64,000 nucleotides of DNA from Ahrensia sp. R2A130. Lineage in GTDB: Bacteria > Pseudomonadota > Alphaproteobacteria > Rhizobiales > Rhizobiaceae. This document shows, in pieces, positions 35,607 through 43,778 of this stretch. Positions within the stretch are counted from its first letter, which is position 1. Every line of letters starts with the position of its first letter. The translations under genes and the position numbers were made by a program. The notes beneath the pieces are model-generated. The model had not been told where the DNA came from and did no database searches. It saw nothing but the letters and a program-made list of their open reading frames with translations. Location: assembly GCF_000179775.1 (NCBI RefSeq), contig NZ_AEEB01000017.1, forward strand, positions 1-64,000, read 5' to 3'.

Positions 35607-37283
35607 TTAAAACAGGTTGCCCTGATCTGTTGCCGGTGGCTTGGCGGCCTTCTTCGGCGTTTTCGGCTTTGATACAGTAGCGGACTGGGCGACCTTGGCT
35701 GGCGGAGCTGCGTTCGTGTCTGTCACATTCGCACCGAAAGAGCCGTCGCGCATTTCGACATGAATATTGTCGCCGACAGCCACGTTCGAAGCATTGTCCA
35801 CCAGCGCACCTGCATCATCACGCAGCACAGCATAACCGCGTTGAATAACGGATTTATACGACAGGCTTTCGCGCATTCGCTCGGCCCGCTCGAAGCGCTC
35901 TTTCGCCTGCGCAAGCGAAGCCGTGGTCAAGCGGTCCACACGCGCGAAGGCTTTGTTGGAAGCATCGCGCCCTGCGCTCACACGTTGCACCAGCGGTTCG
36001 GGCCGCAATTTGTTTGCTGCTTGCGAAAGATTACGCTGCGCCATGCTGATCGGGCGGTTCAGCACGTCTGGTGACAACCGACCGGCACGATCATCGAAGC
36101 GCTGGCGTTTGCTGCGCGTTGCATTTCGCAGCGCACGCTGATGGTTCTCGATCTGTCGCGCCAGCAGTTCGCCACTCGCTGCCAACCGCTTTTCTAACAG
36201 CAGCGGGCGCAGGCCACCGGCGGCTCGTTCGTAGCTGAACGACGCCCGCTCGACCCGCTGAACGAGGTTGCGACCCAGTCCGGCAGCAGCCTCGTCAAAG
36301 GCGCGACGGGGCAGGGCGAGCAGATTGTCGAGCGATGGCAATCCGCGTGATGTGGCCCGCAGCGACGTGCGCCGTGTTTCCGCAACACGGCTTACGGCGG
36401 CGCGCAGACGGGCGGATAGATTGGCGAGATGGGCTTCCAGATCAGCCTTGATCGGCACCGCTTTTTCAGCAGCAGCCGTAGGCGTGGGCATCCGTAGATC
36501 GGCGGCATAATCCACCAGTGTCCAGTCGGTCTCATGGCCGACGGCAGAAATGACGGGAATGTCGGATGCAGCAACGGAGCGCACCAGCGCTTCATCGTTG
36601 AAACCCCAAAGGTCTTCCAGCGAACCACCGCCGCGCGCGACGATGATGAGGTCGGGCTTAGGCCAGTCGGTTCCGTCACCGAATCGGTTCAACTGATAGA
36701 CGCCATTGGCCACTTCGCGCCCGGATGTCTCGCCCTGCACCCGCACGGGCCAGACGATCACATGGACCGGATAGCGGTCCATCAACCGGTGGAGAATATC
36801 GCGTATCACGGCGCCGGTGGGGGAGGTTACCACGCCGATGACGCGGGGCATGAAGGGGATGAGCTGCTTGCGCTCGTCGGCAAACAACCCTTCCGACGCC
36901 AACGCTTTCTTGCGTTGCTCCAGCAGGGCCATCAGCGCACCGGCACCGGCGGGTTCGATGTGGTCTATGACGATCTGGTAGCTGGACCGACCCGGATAGG
37001 TGGTCAGCTTGCCTGACGCGATAACCTCCAGCCCTTCTTCGGGCTTATGGGCCAGCTTCGCGTTCTGACCCTTCCAGATAATCGCGTCGATGCGAGCGCG
37101 ATCGTCCTTCAGCGCAAAGTAGCTATGGCCGGAAGAATGTGGCCCTCGATAGCCTGAAATCTCACCGCGCACACGCACATGGCCGAACTGGTCTTCGACC
37201 GTCCGCTTCAGCTTGCCGGACAGTTCCGAGACGGAGACTTCCAGCGCGTTTGTGTCTTTTGATGCGTTCTTTGATTCGGGCAT
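35607..37283 (-). CDS. xseA: exodeoxyribonuclease VII large subunit
   Basis: This 558-residue XseA has an N-terminal OB-fold DNA-binding domain (VRVRGEISGYRGPHSSGHSY), the central nuclease domain with GVVTSPTGAVIRDI, IVARGGGSLEDLWGFNDE and ISAVGHETDWTLVDYAADLR, and a long helical Arg-rich C-terminus. With the small subunit XseB it degrades single-stranded DNA from both ends to oligonucleotides. It is longer than the E. coli protein, owing to an extended Ala/Lys/Pro tail. XseB is not nearby. It begins 3 bases after the stop codon of the upstream LysR gene. Confidence 0.94.
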   Translation of the reverse strand: MPESKNASKDTNALEVSVSELSGKLKRTVEDQFGHVRVRGEISGYRGPHSSGHSYFALKDDRARIDAIIWKGQNAKLAHKPEEGLEVIASGKLTTYPGRSSYQIVIDHIEPAGAGALMALLEQRKKALASEGLFADERKQLIPFMPRVIGVVTSPTGAVIRDILHRLMDRYPVHVIVWPVRVQGETSGREVANGVYQLNRFGDGTDWPKPDLIIVARGGGSLEDLWGFNDEALVRSVAASDIPVISAVGHETDWTLVDYAADLRMPTPTAAAEKAVPIKADLEAHLANLSARLRAAVSRVAETRRTSLRATSRGLPSLDNLLALPRRAFDEAAAGLGRNLVQRVERASFSYERAAGGLRPLLLEKRLAASGELLARQIENHQRALRNATRSKRQRFDDRAGRLSPDVLNRPISMAQRNLSQAANKLRPEPLVQRVSAGRDASNKAFARVDRLTTASLAQAKERFERAERMRESLSYKSVIQRGYAVLRDDAGALVDNASNVAVGDNIHVEMRDGSFGANVTDTNAAPPAKVAQSATVSKPKTPKKAAKPPATDQGNLF

Positions 37284-37286
37284 CCT

Positions 37287-38246
37287 TCAGCCTACCCCAA
37301 GAGACGCCCCCGGCTTAGAAAAATCGGGCATCGGTTTCGCGGCGAACGGGTCCATGGCGAATTCGATATAGCTGCCGTCGGGCCGCTGCGACATGGCGGG
37401 AAGAGATTGGATGCAGGTGCGAATGTGATCGGCCAATGCGCGCGATGAATCCGTCTTTTCCCGATGGCCATGCAACAGGCCGATTTCGCAATCGGGCAGT
37501 GGCGGGAAGCGATTGTGCGAATCCAGCACCCGCATTCCGGGGCGAAGTGCTGATTCCGGCAACACCGCAACGGCAAGTCCAGCCAACACTGCAGCGCCGA
37601 CGACCGTCGCCGAATAGCTGGCATAAAGCAGCCGGTGTTCGACGCCTGCTTTCGTCAACGCTTCCAGTGCAGACATACGCCAGATGCAATGAGGCGACCC
37701 CAACGCCAGCGGCACCACCTTTGCGGTGTGCACGATGTGGCGGGACGATGTGACCCACAGCAACCGTTCGGTGCGGATGAGCTCGGAACGCCGCGCCACT
37801 TCATTGTGAGTGACGACTGCCATGTCCAATTCGCCAGCGCCGATACGTGCGTCCAGCTGGTAGGAGTTTTCGCAGTTGACATTCACCTCCACCAGCGGAT
37901 GCGTTTGCGAAAAACCGGCCAGAATTGCGGGCAGCAACCGCTCCGCGTAATCATCTGCCGTGCCCAGATAGACCTGTCCGCGCAACGCAGTGTCGTCGAA
38001 AGCCGCCAGCGCTTCGGCGGACCGTTCAACGATGTCACGGGCGTAGGGTATCAGCCGCACGCCGTCTTCGCTGACAGTGATGCCTCGCCCCTCGCGCACG
38101 AAAAGCGGTCGCCCCACCATCTCCTCAAGCTTCTTCATCTGCATGGAAACGGCAGATTGAGTTTTCGCGACGCGGTCGCCCGCGCGGGTGAAGCTCTGGG
38201 TCTCTACCACGGCAAGGAATGTTCTTAGCTGGTCGATATCGAGCAT
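37287..38246 (-). CDS. LysR-family transcriptional regulator
   Basis: This 319-residue regulator has the winged helix-turn-helix at residues about 4-62 (LRTFLAVVETQSFTRAGDRV, then TQSAVSMQMKKLEE) and a periplasmic-binding-protein-like effector domain from about 90. It is divergent from a small DUF1127-like gene across 142 bases, which is the usual place for its operator, so that gene and the EamA transporter beyond it are candidate targets. Only three bases separate its stop from the xseA start, so xseA may be read from its promoter. The effector is unknown. Confidence 0.88.
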   Translation of the reverse strand: MLDIDQLRTFLAVVETQSFTRAGDRVAKTQSAVSMQMKKLEEMVGRPLFVREGRGITVSEDGVRLIPYARDIVERSAEALAAFDDTALRGQVYLGTADDYAERLLPAILAGFSQTHPLVEVNVNCENSYQLDARIGAGELDMAVVTHNEVARRSELIRTERLLWVTSSRHIVHTAKVVPLALGSPHCIWRMSALEALTKAGVEHRLLYASYSATVVGAAVLAGLAVAVLPESALRPGMRVLDSHNRFPPLPDCEIGLLHGHREKTDSSRALADHIRTCIQSLPAMSQRPDGSYIEFAMDPFAAKPMPDFSKPGASLGVG

Positions 38247-38388
38247 TTTGGTGCCTCACGCATTCATCACGGTTCGTGATGAATGCTATCAGAAACATTC
38301 GTTGGATTGATAGTGCTTTCGAGCGCATATCAGTCGGGTCGCCAACGACAACACGGGTTGAAAGCCCCACGCTAAAAAGGACAAGACC

Positions 38389-38676
38389 ATGACCTCTCCC
38401 TTCGCTCTCTTGCGCTCCCTGCAACTTCACATTCCGGCTCCCGCCACCGTTGCAATCAATCAGTTCGTGCGCCTTCGCACCACATGGACCGCCCGCAAGA
38501 AACACGCGGAGATCGAGGCTTTGCTCACCGCTCCTGATTTCGTGCTGCGCGATATTGGCGTGAGCCATGGCGACGTGGTGGAAGCTCTGTCGAAGCCGGT
38601 GGCTGACTCCGGTTTGCACCTGAAGGTTCTTGCTGCCAGACGGCGTTTTACCACCAGCACACGCGACCCGCTCTAG
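38389..38676 (+). CDS. small DUF1127-like protein
   Basis: This 95-residue protein has an Arg/Lys-rich helix (FVRLRTTWTARKKHAEIEALL) and the segment DFVLRDIGVSHGDVVEAL, which resembles the DUF1127 motif (RDIGLSRGDI). DUF1127 proteins of alphaproteobacteria are short and Arg-rich, and some bind RNA. The end of this one is longer than usual. AAGGA lies eight bases before the start. It faces away from the LysR gene and is followed 37 bases later by an EamA transporter. Confidence 0.65.
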   Translation: MTSPFALLRSLQLHIPAPATVAINQFVRLRTTWTARKKHAEIEALLTAPDFVLRDIGVSHGDVVEALSKPVADSGLHLKVLAARRRFTTSTRDPL

Positions 38677-38713
38677 GGCGAATTTACCGAGACTCTTCCA
38701 ATGACGTTCAAGC

Positions 38714-39664
38714 ATGACGGCTGACTCTGTCACACCTGTAGCCGACCCGAGACTGGTCGATGCCAACCCTTCTGACCGGCGGCTCACCGCTGTCGATTAT
38801 GTTCTTTACGTCGTGCTCGTCGCGTCGTGGAGCGGCAGTTGGTACGCGCTCGCGCTGCAGGTTGGTGAGGTGGCTGTTCAAACGTCTCTCTTCTGGCGCT
38901 TCGTTATTGCAGCGTCCGTGATGTGGGTTTGGACCCTCGGTACGAAACAGCGCGTGGCCTTTCCCATGCGTGCCCATCTCGCTTTTTGCGGGATGGGTTT
39001 TTTCATATTCTGCTTCAACTTCATGTTGTTCTACTACGGTTCGGCCTATCTGTTTTCCGGCCTGCTGTCGGTGGTCTTTTCTTTAGCCTCCGTCTTCAAT
39101 CTGCTGCTCATTTTCGCGCTTTCTGGCAAAGCACCTCGCGCCCGCGTGGTCGCTGGGGCGCTGCTCGGCTTCGCTGGCATCGCGCTCATGTTCGCGCCGC
39201 AGATGGAGGGGCAGGACTGGACCGGCGGCACGATGTTTGGCCTCGGCCTGTGCGTGGCAGGCACGTTGTCATTTTGCGTTGGCAGCCAGATTTCTGCAGC
39301 ACTTCAAAGAGCGAAAGTGCCGATTATTCCGACCTCCGCCTGGGGCATGAGCTATGGCGCATTGTTTGCGTTGCTGATGACACTGGCGCTTGGCAACAGC
39401 ATCACGATTATCTGGACGCCCGTTTACATCGGATCGCTCGTCTTCCTCGCGCTCGTTTCTTCCGTGCTGGCCTTCTGGTCATATCTGACACTGATCGGCC
39501 GCATCGGCGCGGGCCGCGCGAGCTACGCGACAGTGCTGTTTCCCGTATTTGCGCTGCTCATCTCCGCAGTATTCGAAGGTTACGGCTTCCCGTTGCTCGC
39601 CATCGCAGGGTTGACCTGCGTGCTGGCGGGCAACATTTTGGTGTTGGGCAGCTCGAAGAAATAA
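38714..39664 (+). CDS. EamA/DMT-superfamily transporter
   Basis: This 316-residue membrane protein has about ten hydrophobic segments in two EamA repeats (SWYALALQVGEVAVQTSLFW in the first; SYLTLIGRIGAGRASYATVL in the second). It is a probable exporter of a small metabolite, with no assignable substrate. The gene is not closely related to the EamA gene at 7.4 kb. Its position next to a LysR regulator suggests inducible expression. Confidence 0.86.
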   Translation: MTADSVTPVADPRLVDANPSDRRLTAVDYVLYVVLVASWSGSWYALALQVGEVAVQTSLFWRFVIAASVMWVWTLGTKQRVAFPMRAHLAFCGMGFFIFCFNFMLFYYGSAYLFSGLLSVVFSLASVFNLLLIFALSGKAPRARVVAGALLGFAGIALMFAPQMEGQDWTGGTMFGLGLCVAGTLSFCVGSQISAALQRAKVPIIPTSAWGMSYGALFALLMTLALGNSITIIWTPVYIGSLVFLALVSSVLAFWSYLTLIGRIGAGRASYATVLFPVFALLISAVFEGYGFPLLAIAGLTCVLAGNILVLGSSKK

Positions 39665-39710
39665 GACCTACCGCTTGGATAATAAGGCGGCGAAGAGCCG
39701 CCCGGCGTCC

Positions 39711-39780
39711 CGGCAAGCGGAGCGGCGTATAAAGCGGCAAGCGGAGCGGCGTATAAAGCGGCAAGCGGAGCGGCGTATAA
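39711..39780 (+). repeat. three tandem 24-base repeats
   Basis: Units of 24 bases beginning CGGCAAGCGGAGCGGCG and ending with TATAAAG start at 39711, 39735 and 39759; the first two are identical and the third differs only in its last two bases. The unit itself resembles the CAGCGGAGCGAAGTAACAAA motif seen a few bases further on. Confidence 0.92.
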
Positions 39781-39788
39781 ACAAGACC

Positions 39789-39860
39789 TGCCGCGCCCAC
39801 GCAGCGGAGCGAAGTAACAAACATGCAGCGAAGGCCGCTAGGCCGACAGCGTGAGTGCAG
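39789..39860 (+). repeat. dispersed intergenic repeat, copy C, with internal 24-base insertion
   Basis: Compared with copies A and B, the CGCGCCC(A)CGCAGCG and AAGGCC-GCTA-GGCCGACAGCGTGAG parts are separated by an extra 24 bases (about 39806-39829) that begin GAGCGAAGTAACAAACATG and end in a second GCAGCG. The insertion is an expansion of the repeat's own internal motif. Confidence 0.8.
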
Positions 39861-39868
39861 AAGTAAAA

Positions 39869-40810
39869 TCAGTTCCCTAGGAATTGATCGAACACGTCGC
39901 CTGTCTGTTTCTGGTACTGGCGGCTGGTATTTCCGCCCGGTTCCAGCATATCGCCAAAAATGTCGTTCAAGCCGCCACCGCTTGGTGGCGGTGTTTGGCG
40001 TGGACGGCTGGCCTGACGGCTCGGGCGCTGCTGGGTGCGTGGATCGGCCCGACGACGCTGCCGCGGCGTGCCGCCACCGCCCAAAATATCTTCAAGCAAT
40101 CCACCAAGGCCACCACCGGGGTTGGCCCGCCGCTGCTGGCGTGGTGATGGTTGGCGCCGCGAACGGGGCAATTGTGCTCGGGGGGCTGGCGCACGTTGCT
40201 GCTGGCTACCGCCGAGCAATCCGCCCAACAGACCTTCCAAAGAATTCGGCAGTGCCTGACCGGAGCGTGAGCGACCGCGTGGCTGCTTGCTGCCGCCCAA
40301 CATACCGCCTGCGACACCTTCGATCAGCGTGCCCAGCAGGCCACCACCGGCAGCCTTGCCCAGCGTGCGGCCGATGCCGCCGCCCATGTTGGAATAACCG
40401 CCGCCTGTGCCACCTTTGAGCAGCGCACCCATAACCATGGAGGCGATAGCAGGAAGCATAGACTTGATGAGGCTGGAACTGATGCCGGATGCAGCGGACG
40501 CATGAGACGCCACGCCGCGCGACACGTCTTTATTGCCGAACAGATGGCCCAAAATAGCTTGGCCTTCGCTCAACCCTTGTTCGGAAACCGCCATGCGCGG
40601 ATCGCGGGCATATTGTGCGTGCTGGCCGGAAGCGAGTGCCTGAATAAGGCCGGCTGCAGAACCTGCGGAATTCGTCTGCCGTTTCAACCCTTCCGAAAAT
40701 GCGGGAATGACCGCCCCCATCGCTTCCAGTGCCTGCTCTTCGGACAGGCCGAATTGCTGTGAAAGGGCATCAACATTCTTCTGCGTGACGAGAAGCTGTG
40801 TGAGGTTCAT
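39869..40810 (-). CDS. DUF937-domain protein with Arg/Gln/Pro-rich tail
   Basis: This 313-residue protein has an N-terminal DUF937-like helical domain (LSQQFGLSEEQALEAMGAVI, ILGHLFGNKDVSRGVA) and a glycine-rich stretch with possible membrane-active helices (SSSLIKSMLPAIASMVMGAL). A C-terminal half of repeated GGLLGG and Arg/Gln/Pro-rich segments (SRRQPSPRQQRRANP) follows. DUF937 proteins have no settled function. AAGGAGA precedes the ATG at 40810; the frame is open 39 bases further upstream without a better start. It is divergent from a small secreted protein gene. Confidence 0.75.
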   Translation of the reverse strand: MNLTQLLVTQKNVDALSQQFGLSEEQALEAMGAVIPAFSEGLKRQTNSAGSAAGLIQALASGQHAQYARDPRMAVSEQGLSEGQAILGHLFGNKDVSRGVASHASAASGISSSLIKSMLPAIASMVMGALLKGGTGGGYSNMGGGIGRTLGKAAGGGLLGTLIEGVAGGMLGGSKQPRGRSRSGQALPNSLEGLLGGLLGGSQQQRAPAPRAQLPRSRRQPSPRQQRRANPGGGLGGLLEDILGGGGTPRQRRRADPRTQQRPSRQASRPRQTPPPSGGGLNDIFGDMLEPGGNTSRQYQKQTGDVFDQFLGN

Positions 40811-40913
40811 CTGGTGTTCTCCTTGCATCGCCGTATCGCATGACGACATATTTCATTTGACCGTTTCGAGGTCGCTTAGCATGATTAACGCATCTGCAAT
40901 ATGGAGTGTTCCC

Positions 40914-41297
40914 ATGAGAACTCTACTACTCGCTCTCGCTATCTCTCTTTCGTTTGCTGGCTCTGCGCTTGCGCAAGACGCAAAGCCGGGTGCCAAAGCC
41001 GTACCTCCTGGCGTGATGGCGCAGGTGGTGCTGTCCGAACAATTGATCGCGCTAGGCACTGCGCGCAACGACGCGCACCTGTTACTCGCTGCCATGCGGC
41101 TCCGTTCAGATGTCTCCGATGAAATGCCCGCGATCGGTGGCGAGGTCACTAGCGATGAAGCCCTTGATGCGGCACTTGCAAAGGCAGTTGCTGGTAACGA
41201 CGCGCTGACCGGGGTTGCGGAAGACGTGAAGGCCAGCCGCCCTCGCGCCTTCCACCCCAACTGCTTCATGTCAGGCGGTGTACGCGTCTGCTATTGA
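40914..41297 (+). CDS. small secreted hypothetical protein
   Basis: This 127-residue protein has a clear signal peptide (MRTLLLALAISLSFAGSALA, cleavage before QDAKPG), a helical mature domain with LIALGTARNDAHLLLAAMRL, and a C-terminal segment with two cysteines (NCFMSGGVRVCY) that may form a disulfide. I do not recognise the family. GGAG lies a few bases before this start. It faces away from the DUF937 gene and converges on gshA, with a hairpin between. Confidence 0.72.
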   Translation: MRTLLLALAISLSFAGSALAQDAKPGAKAVPPGVMAQVVLSEQLIALGTARNDAHLLLAAMRLRSDVSDEMPAIGGEVTSDEALDAALAKAVAGNDALTGVAEDVKASRPRAFHPNCFMSGGVRVCY

Positions 41298-41311
41298 TGT
41301 AAACCAAAACT

Positions 41312-41340
41312 CCGATGGTCCGCCAGGCGCGGTCCATCGG
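41312..41340. terminator. hairpin between convergent genes
   Basis: CCGATGG at 41312 pairs with CCATCGG at 41334-41340, with further pairing inside, in the 50-base gap between the small secreted protein gene and gshA. There is no T tract, so termination on either strand is only plausible. Confidence 0.5.
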
Positions 41341-41347
41341 GTGGGCT

Positions 41348-42709
41348 TCAATACCCGTATTCTTCAAAAATATGGTCGATATCGCTATCCCAGTTGGAGC
41401 GGAATTGCTTGAGCAAGCGTTCGGCTTGCGTTTCCTTCAGCGCCACCACTTCGTCTAACGGGCCCAGAAAATGGGTTTCGTTAACGCCGGACTGGTTCAG
41501 GCGGTTGCGCGCGTTCAACCCGCGATGGGCTATAGCCATAGCGTCTTTGGCGACGTCGAGCACTGTGCGTTTGCCTGCCGGTGCAGCCAAGCCTTTGGCG
41601 GGCACTGCCTCGCGCATGGCGCGCACAGCGTCATAGTCGAGGTCGGCGCAGAGCGCCTCAGCCTCGTCCAGCGCTGCATCGTCATACAGCAGTCCGACCC
41701 AGAAAGCTGGCAGGGCGCAGATGCGCCGCCAAGGGCCACCATCGGCACCGCGCATTTCGATGAATTTCTTCAGCCGCACATCTGGGAACAGGGTGGAAAT
41801 GTGATTCTGCCAATCACCTTCGTTCGGCACTTCGCCTTCCAGTGCACCGTCAAGAAATTGCTGGAACGTGATGTGGGTGCAATCGCGATACACGCCATCG
41901 CGGGAGATGAAATACATCGGGCAGGACAGCGCCCAGTCGACATATTTTGCAAAGCCGAAATCAGGTTCCAGAACGAACTCGTGCAATCCGGCGCGCTGGT
42001 TGTCCGTATCGCGCCAGATATCGGAGCGCCATGACAGCAATCCGTTGGGCTTGCCGTCGGTGAAGGGAGAGTTGGCGAACAGCGCGCTGGCGACGGCCTG
42101 CAGCTTCGTGGACACCTGCATTTTGCGGCGCATGTCGTCTTCGCTGCCAAAATCGAGGTTCACCTGAATGGTGCAGGTGCGATGCATCATGTCGAGGCCC
42201 TGCGTGCCGACCTTTGGCATATAGGCGCGCATGATGTCGTAGCGGGATTTCGGCATTTGCGGCGTTTCCGCAAAGGTCCATTTCGGGCTGCCGCCAAGGC
42301 CCAGAAACCCCATGCCAAGCTCGTCGGCGACTTCCTGCACCTGCCGTAAATGCTTGTTGGATTCGCGGCACGTCTCGTGGATGGTTTCCAACGGTGCGCC
42401 CGACAGTTCGAACTGCCCGCCCGGCTCCAGCGAGATCGCGCCCATACCGTCATGGGCAACAAGGCCGATGATGTTGCCAGCATCGACAATCGGCTCCCAA
42501 CCTGTCTTGGCCTGCATACCTTCCAGCAACGCTTTGATGCCGCGATCGCCCTCATAGGGAACCGGCGAGAAATCCGACCGGTAATAGGCAAATTTCTCGT
42601 GTTCGGTGCCGATGCGCCATTCGTCTTTCGGCTTGCAGCCATCGGAGAGCGCGTGGACGAGCTGGTCGTAATTTTCCAGCGGCGTGTTGTCGGTGGTGTC
42701 GCGGGCCAT
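41348..42709 (-). CDS. gshA: glutamate-cysteine ligase (class II / plant-alphaproteobacterial type)
   Basis: This 453-residue ligase carries RIGTEHEKF near residue 37, the GGQFELSGAP signature, and HRTCTIQVNLDFGSE with TKLQAVASALFANSPF. These match the GCS2 family of alphaproteobacteria and plants rather than E. coli GshA. It joins glutamate and cysteine as the first step of glutathione synthesis. It follows rsmE on the same strand after 109 bases, an order common in Rhizobiales. The window also encodes a glutathione transferase at 5.2 kb. Confidence 0.93.
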   Translation of the reverse strand: MARDTTDNTPLENYDQLVHALSDGCKPKDEWRIGTEHEKFAYYRSDFSPVPYEGDRGIKALLEGMQAKTGWEPIVDAGNIIGLVAHDGMGAISLEPGGQFELSGAPLETIHETCRESNKHLRQVQEVADELGMGFLGLGGSPKWTFAETPQMPKSRYDIMRAYMPKVGTQGLDMMHRTCTIQVNLDFGSEDDMRRKMQVSTKLQAVASALFANSPFTDGKPNGLLSWRSDIWRDTDNQRAGLHEFVLEPDFGFAKYVDWALSCPMYFISRDGVYRDCTHITFQQFLDGALEGEVPNEGDWQNHISTLFPDVRLKKFIEMRGADGGPWRRICALPAFWVGLLYDDAALDEAEALCADLDYDAVRAMREAVPAKGLAAPAGKRTVLDVAKDAMAIAHRGLNARNRLNQSGVNETHFLGPLDEVVALKETQAERLLKQFRSNWDSDIDHIFEEYGY

Positions 42710-42818
42710 GGGTCGGCTTTCGTCGCGTGTCTTTGTTATCTAAATCGCTAGACCCGTGAAGTGAGGCAGGCAAGGGGCAATGCAGATGACAAGCTCACGT
42801 TTGCGCGTTCGTCCGCTT

Positions 42819-43556
42819 TTATATCCAGTCGCCGCGGGCAGCCTGAACCAGCGCAAGTGCTGCAACCGCCGCCGTGTCAGCGCGTAAAATACGCGGGCCG
42901 AGAGGGATGGCGTGGACGTGAGACTGTGCGTGTAGCCATTCACGTTCCTCTGGCGAAAAGCCGCCTTCAGGGCCAATAAGAACAGCGAGCGGAGCGGTAA
43001 TGGTAAGATCACGCAGAATATCCAGCGCGCCGCCGGTTCCCGCTTCCATTTCATCGCAGAAAATTACCGTGCCGCAATCGGCGACGGCATCCTGCATGGA
43101 CAGGACATCATAAACTTGGGGCAGGGCCAGCACGCCGCATTGCTGTGCGGCTTCCACCACATGCGTCTCCATGCGCTCGATGTTCACCTTCCGCATTTGG
43201 GTGTAGGCGGTCATCACAGGTTGCAGATGGCCAGCGCCCATCTCCACTGCTTTTTGAATCATATATTCGAGACGTGCCTGTTTCAGCGGCGCAAACAGCA
43301 GTCGCAAAGTTGGAAGCTCTGGCTGAACCCGCGTCTGCTCGCCCAAAACAAACGTCGCTTTCTTGCGCCCCTCACGCTGAACGGTCGCCCGCCATTCTCC
43401 ATCGCGTCCGTTGAACAGCAGCAGCGGATCACCATCGCCCATCCGTAGAACGTTCAGAACATGGTTGGCTTCCGCGCGCCCCGGTTCGATATGGCCGCCC
43501 GCGCCCAATGCCTCGGGCGTGAAAAAGCGACGTGTGGTGAAGTCGATGCGTGTCAT
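42819..43556 (-). CDS. rsmE: 16S rRNA (uracil-1498-N3)-methyltransferase
   Basis: This 245-residue SPOUT methyltransferase has an N-terminal PUA-like domain (HVLNVLRMGDGDPLLLFNG) and a C-terminal knotted domain with VLIGPEGGFSPEE and LGPRILRADTAA, the RsmE signatures. It methylates U1498 of 16S rRNA with S-adenosylmethionine. The start at 43556 is preferred to an ATG 30 bases upstream on alignment grounds. It is upstream of gshA on the same strand. Confidence 0.93.
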   Translation of the reverse strand: MTRIDFTTRRFFTPEALGAGGHIEPGRAEANHVLNVLRMGDGDPLLLFNGRDGEWRATVQREGRKKATFVLGEQTRVQPELPTLRLLFAPLKQARLEYMIQKAVEMGAGHLQPVMTAYTQMRKVNIERMETHVVEAAQQCGVLALPQVYDVLSMQDAVADCGTVIFCDEMEAGTGGALDILRDLTITAPLAVLIGPEGGFSPEEREWLHAQSHVHAIPLGPRILRADTAAVAALALVQAARGDWI

Positions 43557-43778
43557 GGCGCTGTGATGAAACGCTTCGCGCGGCAACTCAATACGCCCTT
43601 TGATCGCCCCACGAAATCTTGCCCCCTAAATCTCGTGTAACTGAAGCCTGCAAAATTTTAGCTTTTTCTTTTCGCTCCCGCATAACGGACCGCTCACCGC
43701 GCCAATGAGATTGAGATGACAAGCGCTGCCAGTTTGCTAGCGATAGACCACCCAAGGCAGGGCAACTGGAGCGGAATT

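Larger units (their letters stand above)
39665..39868. other. repeat-filled intergenic region between convergent genes
   Basis: Nearly the whole 204-base gap between the EamA and DUF937 genes consists of the dispersed repeat, three tandem 24-base units and a further inserted copy of the CAGCGGAGCGAAG motif. No terminator typical of the other genes is visible apart from the inverted repeats in this element. Confidence 0.7.

Noticed and set aside
39711-39860. Possible CRISPR array from the tandem repeats
   Set aside because: The 24-base units are directly adjacent, with no variable spacers, and there are no cas genes.
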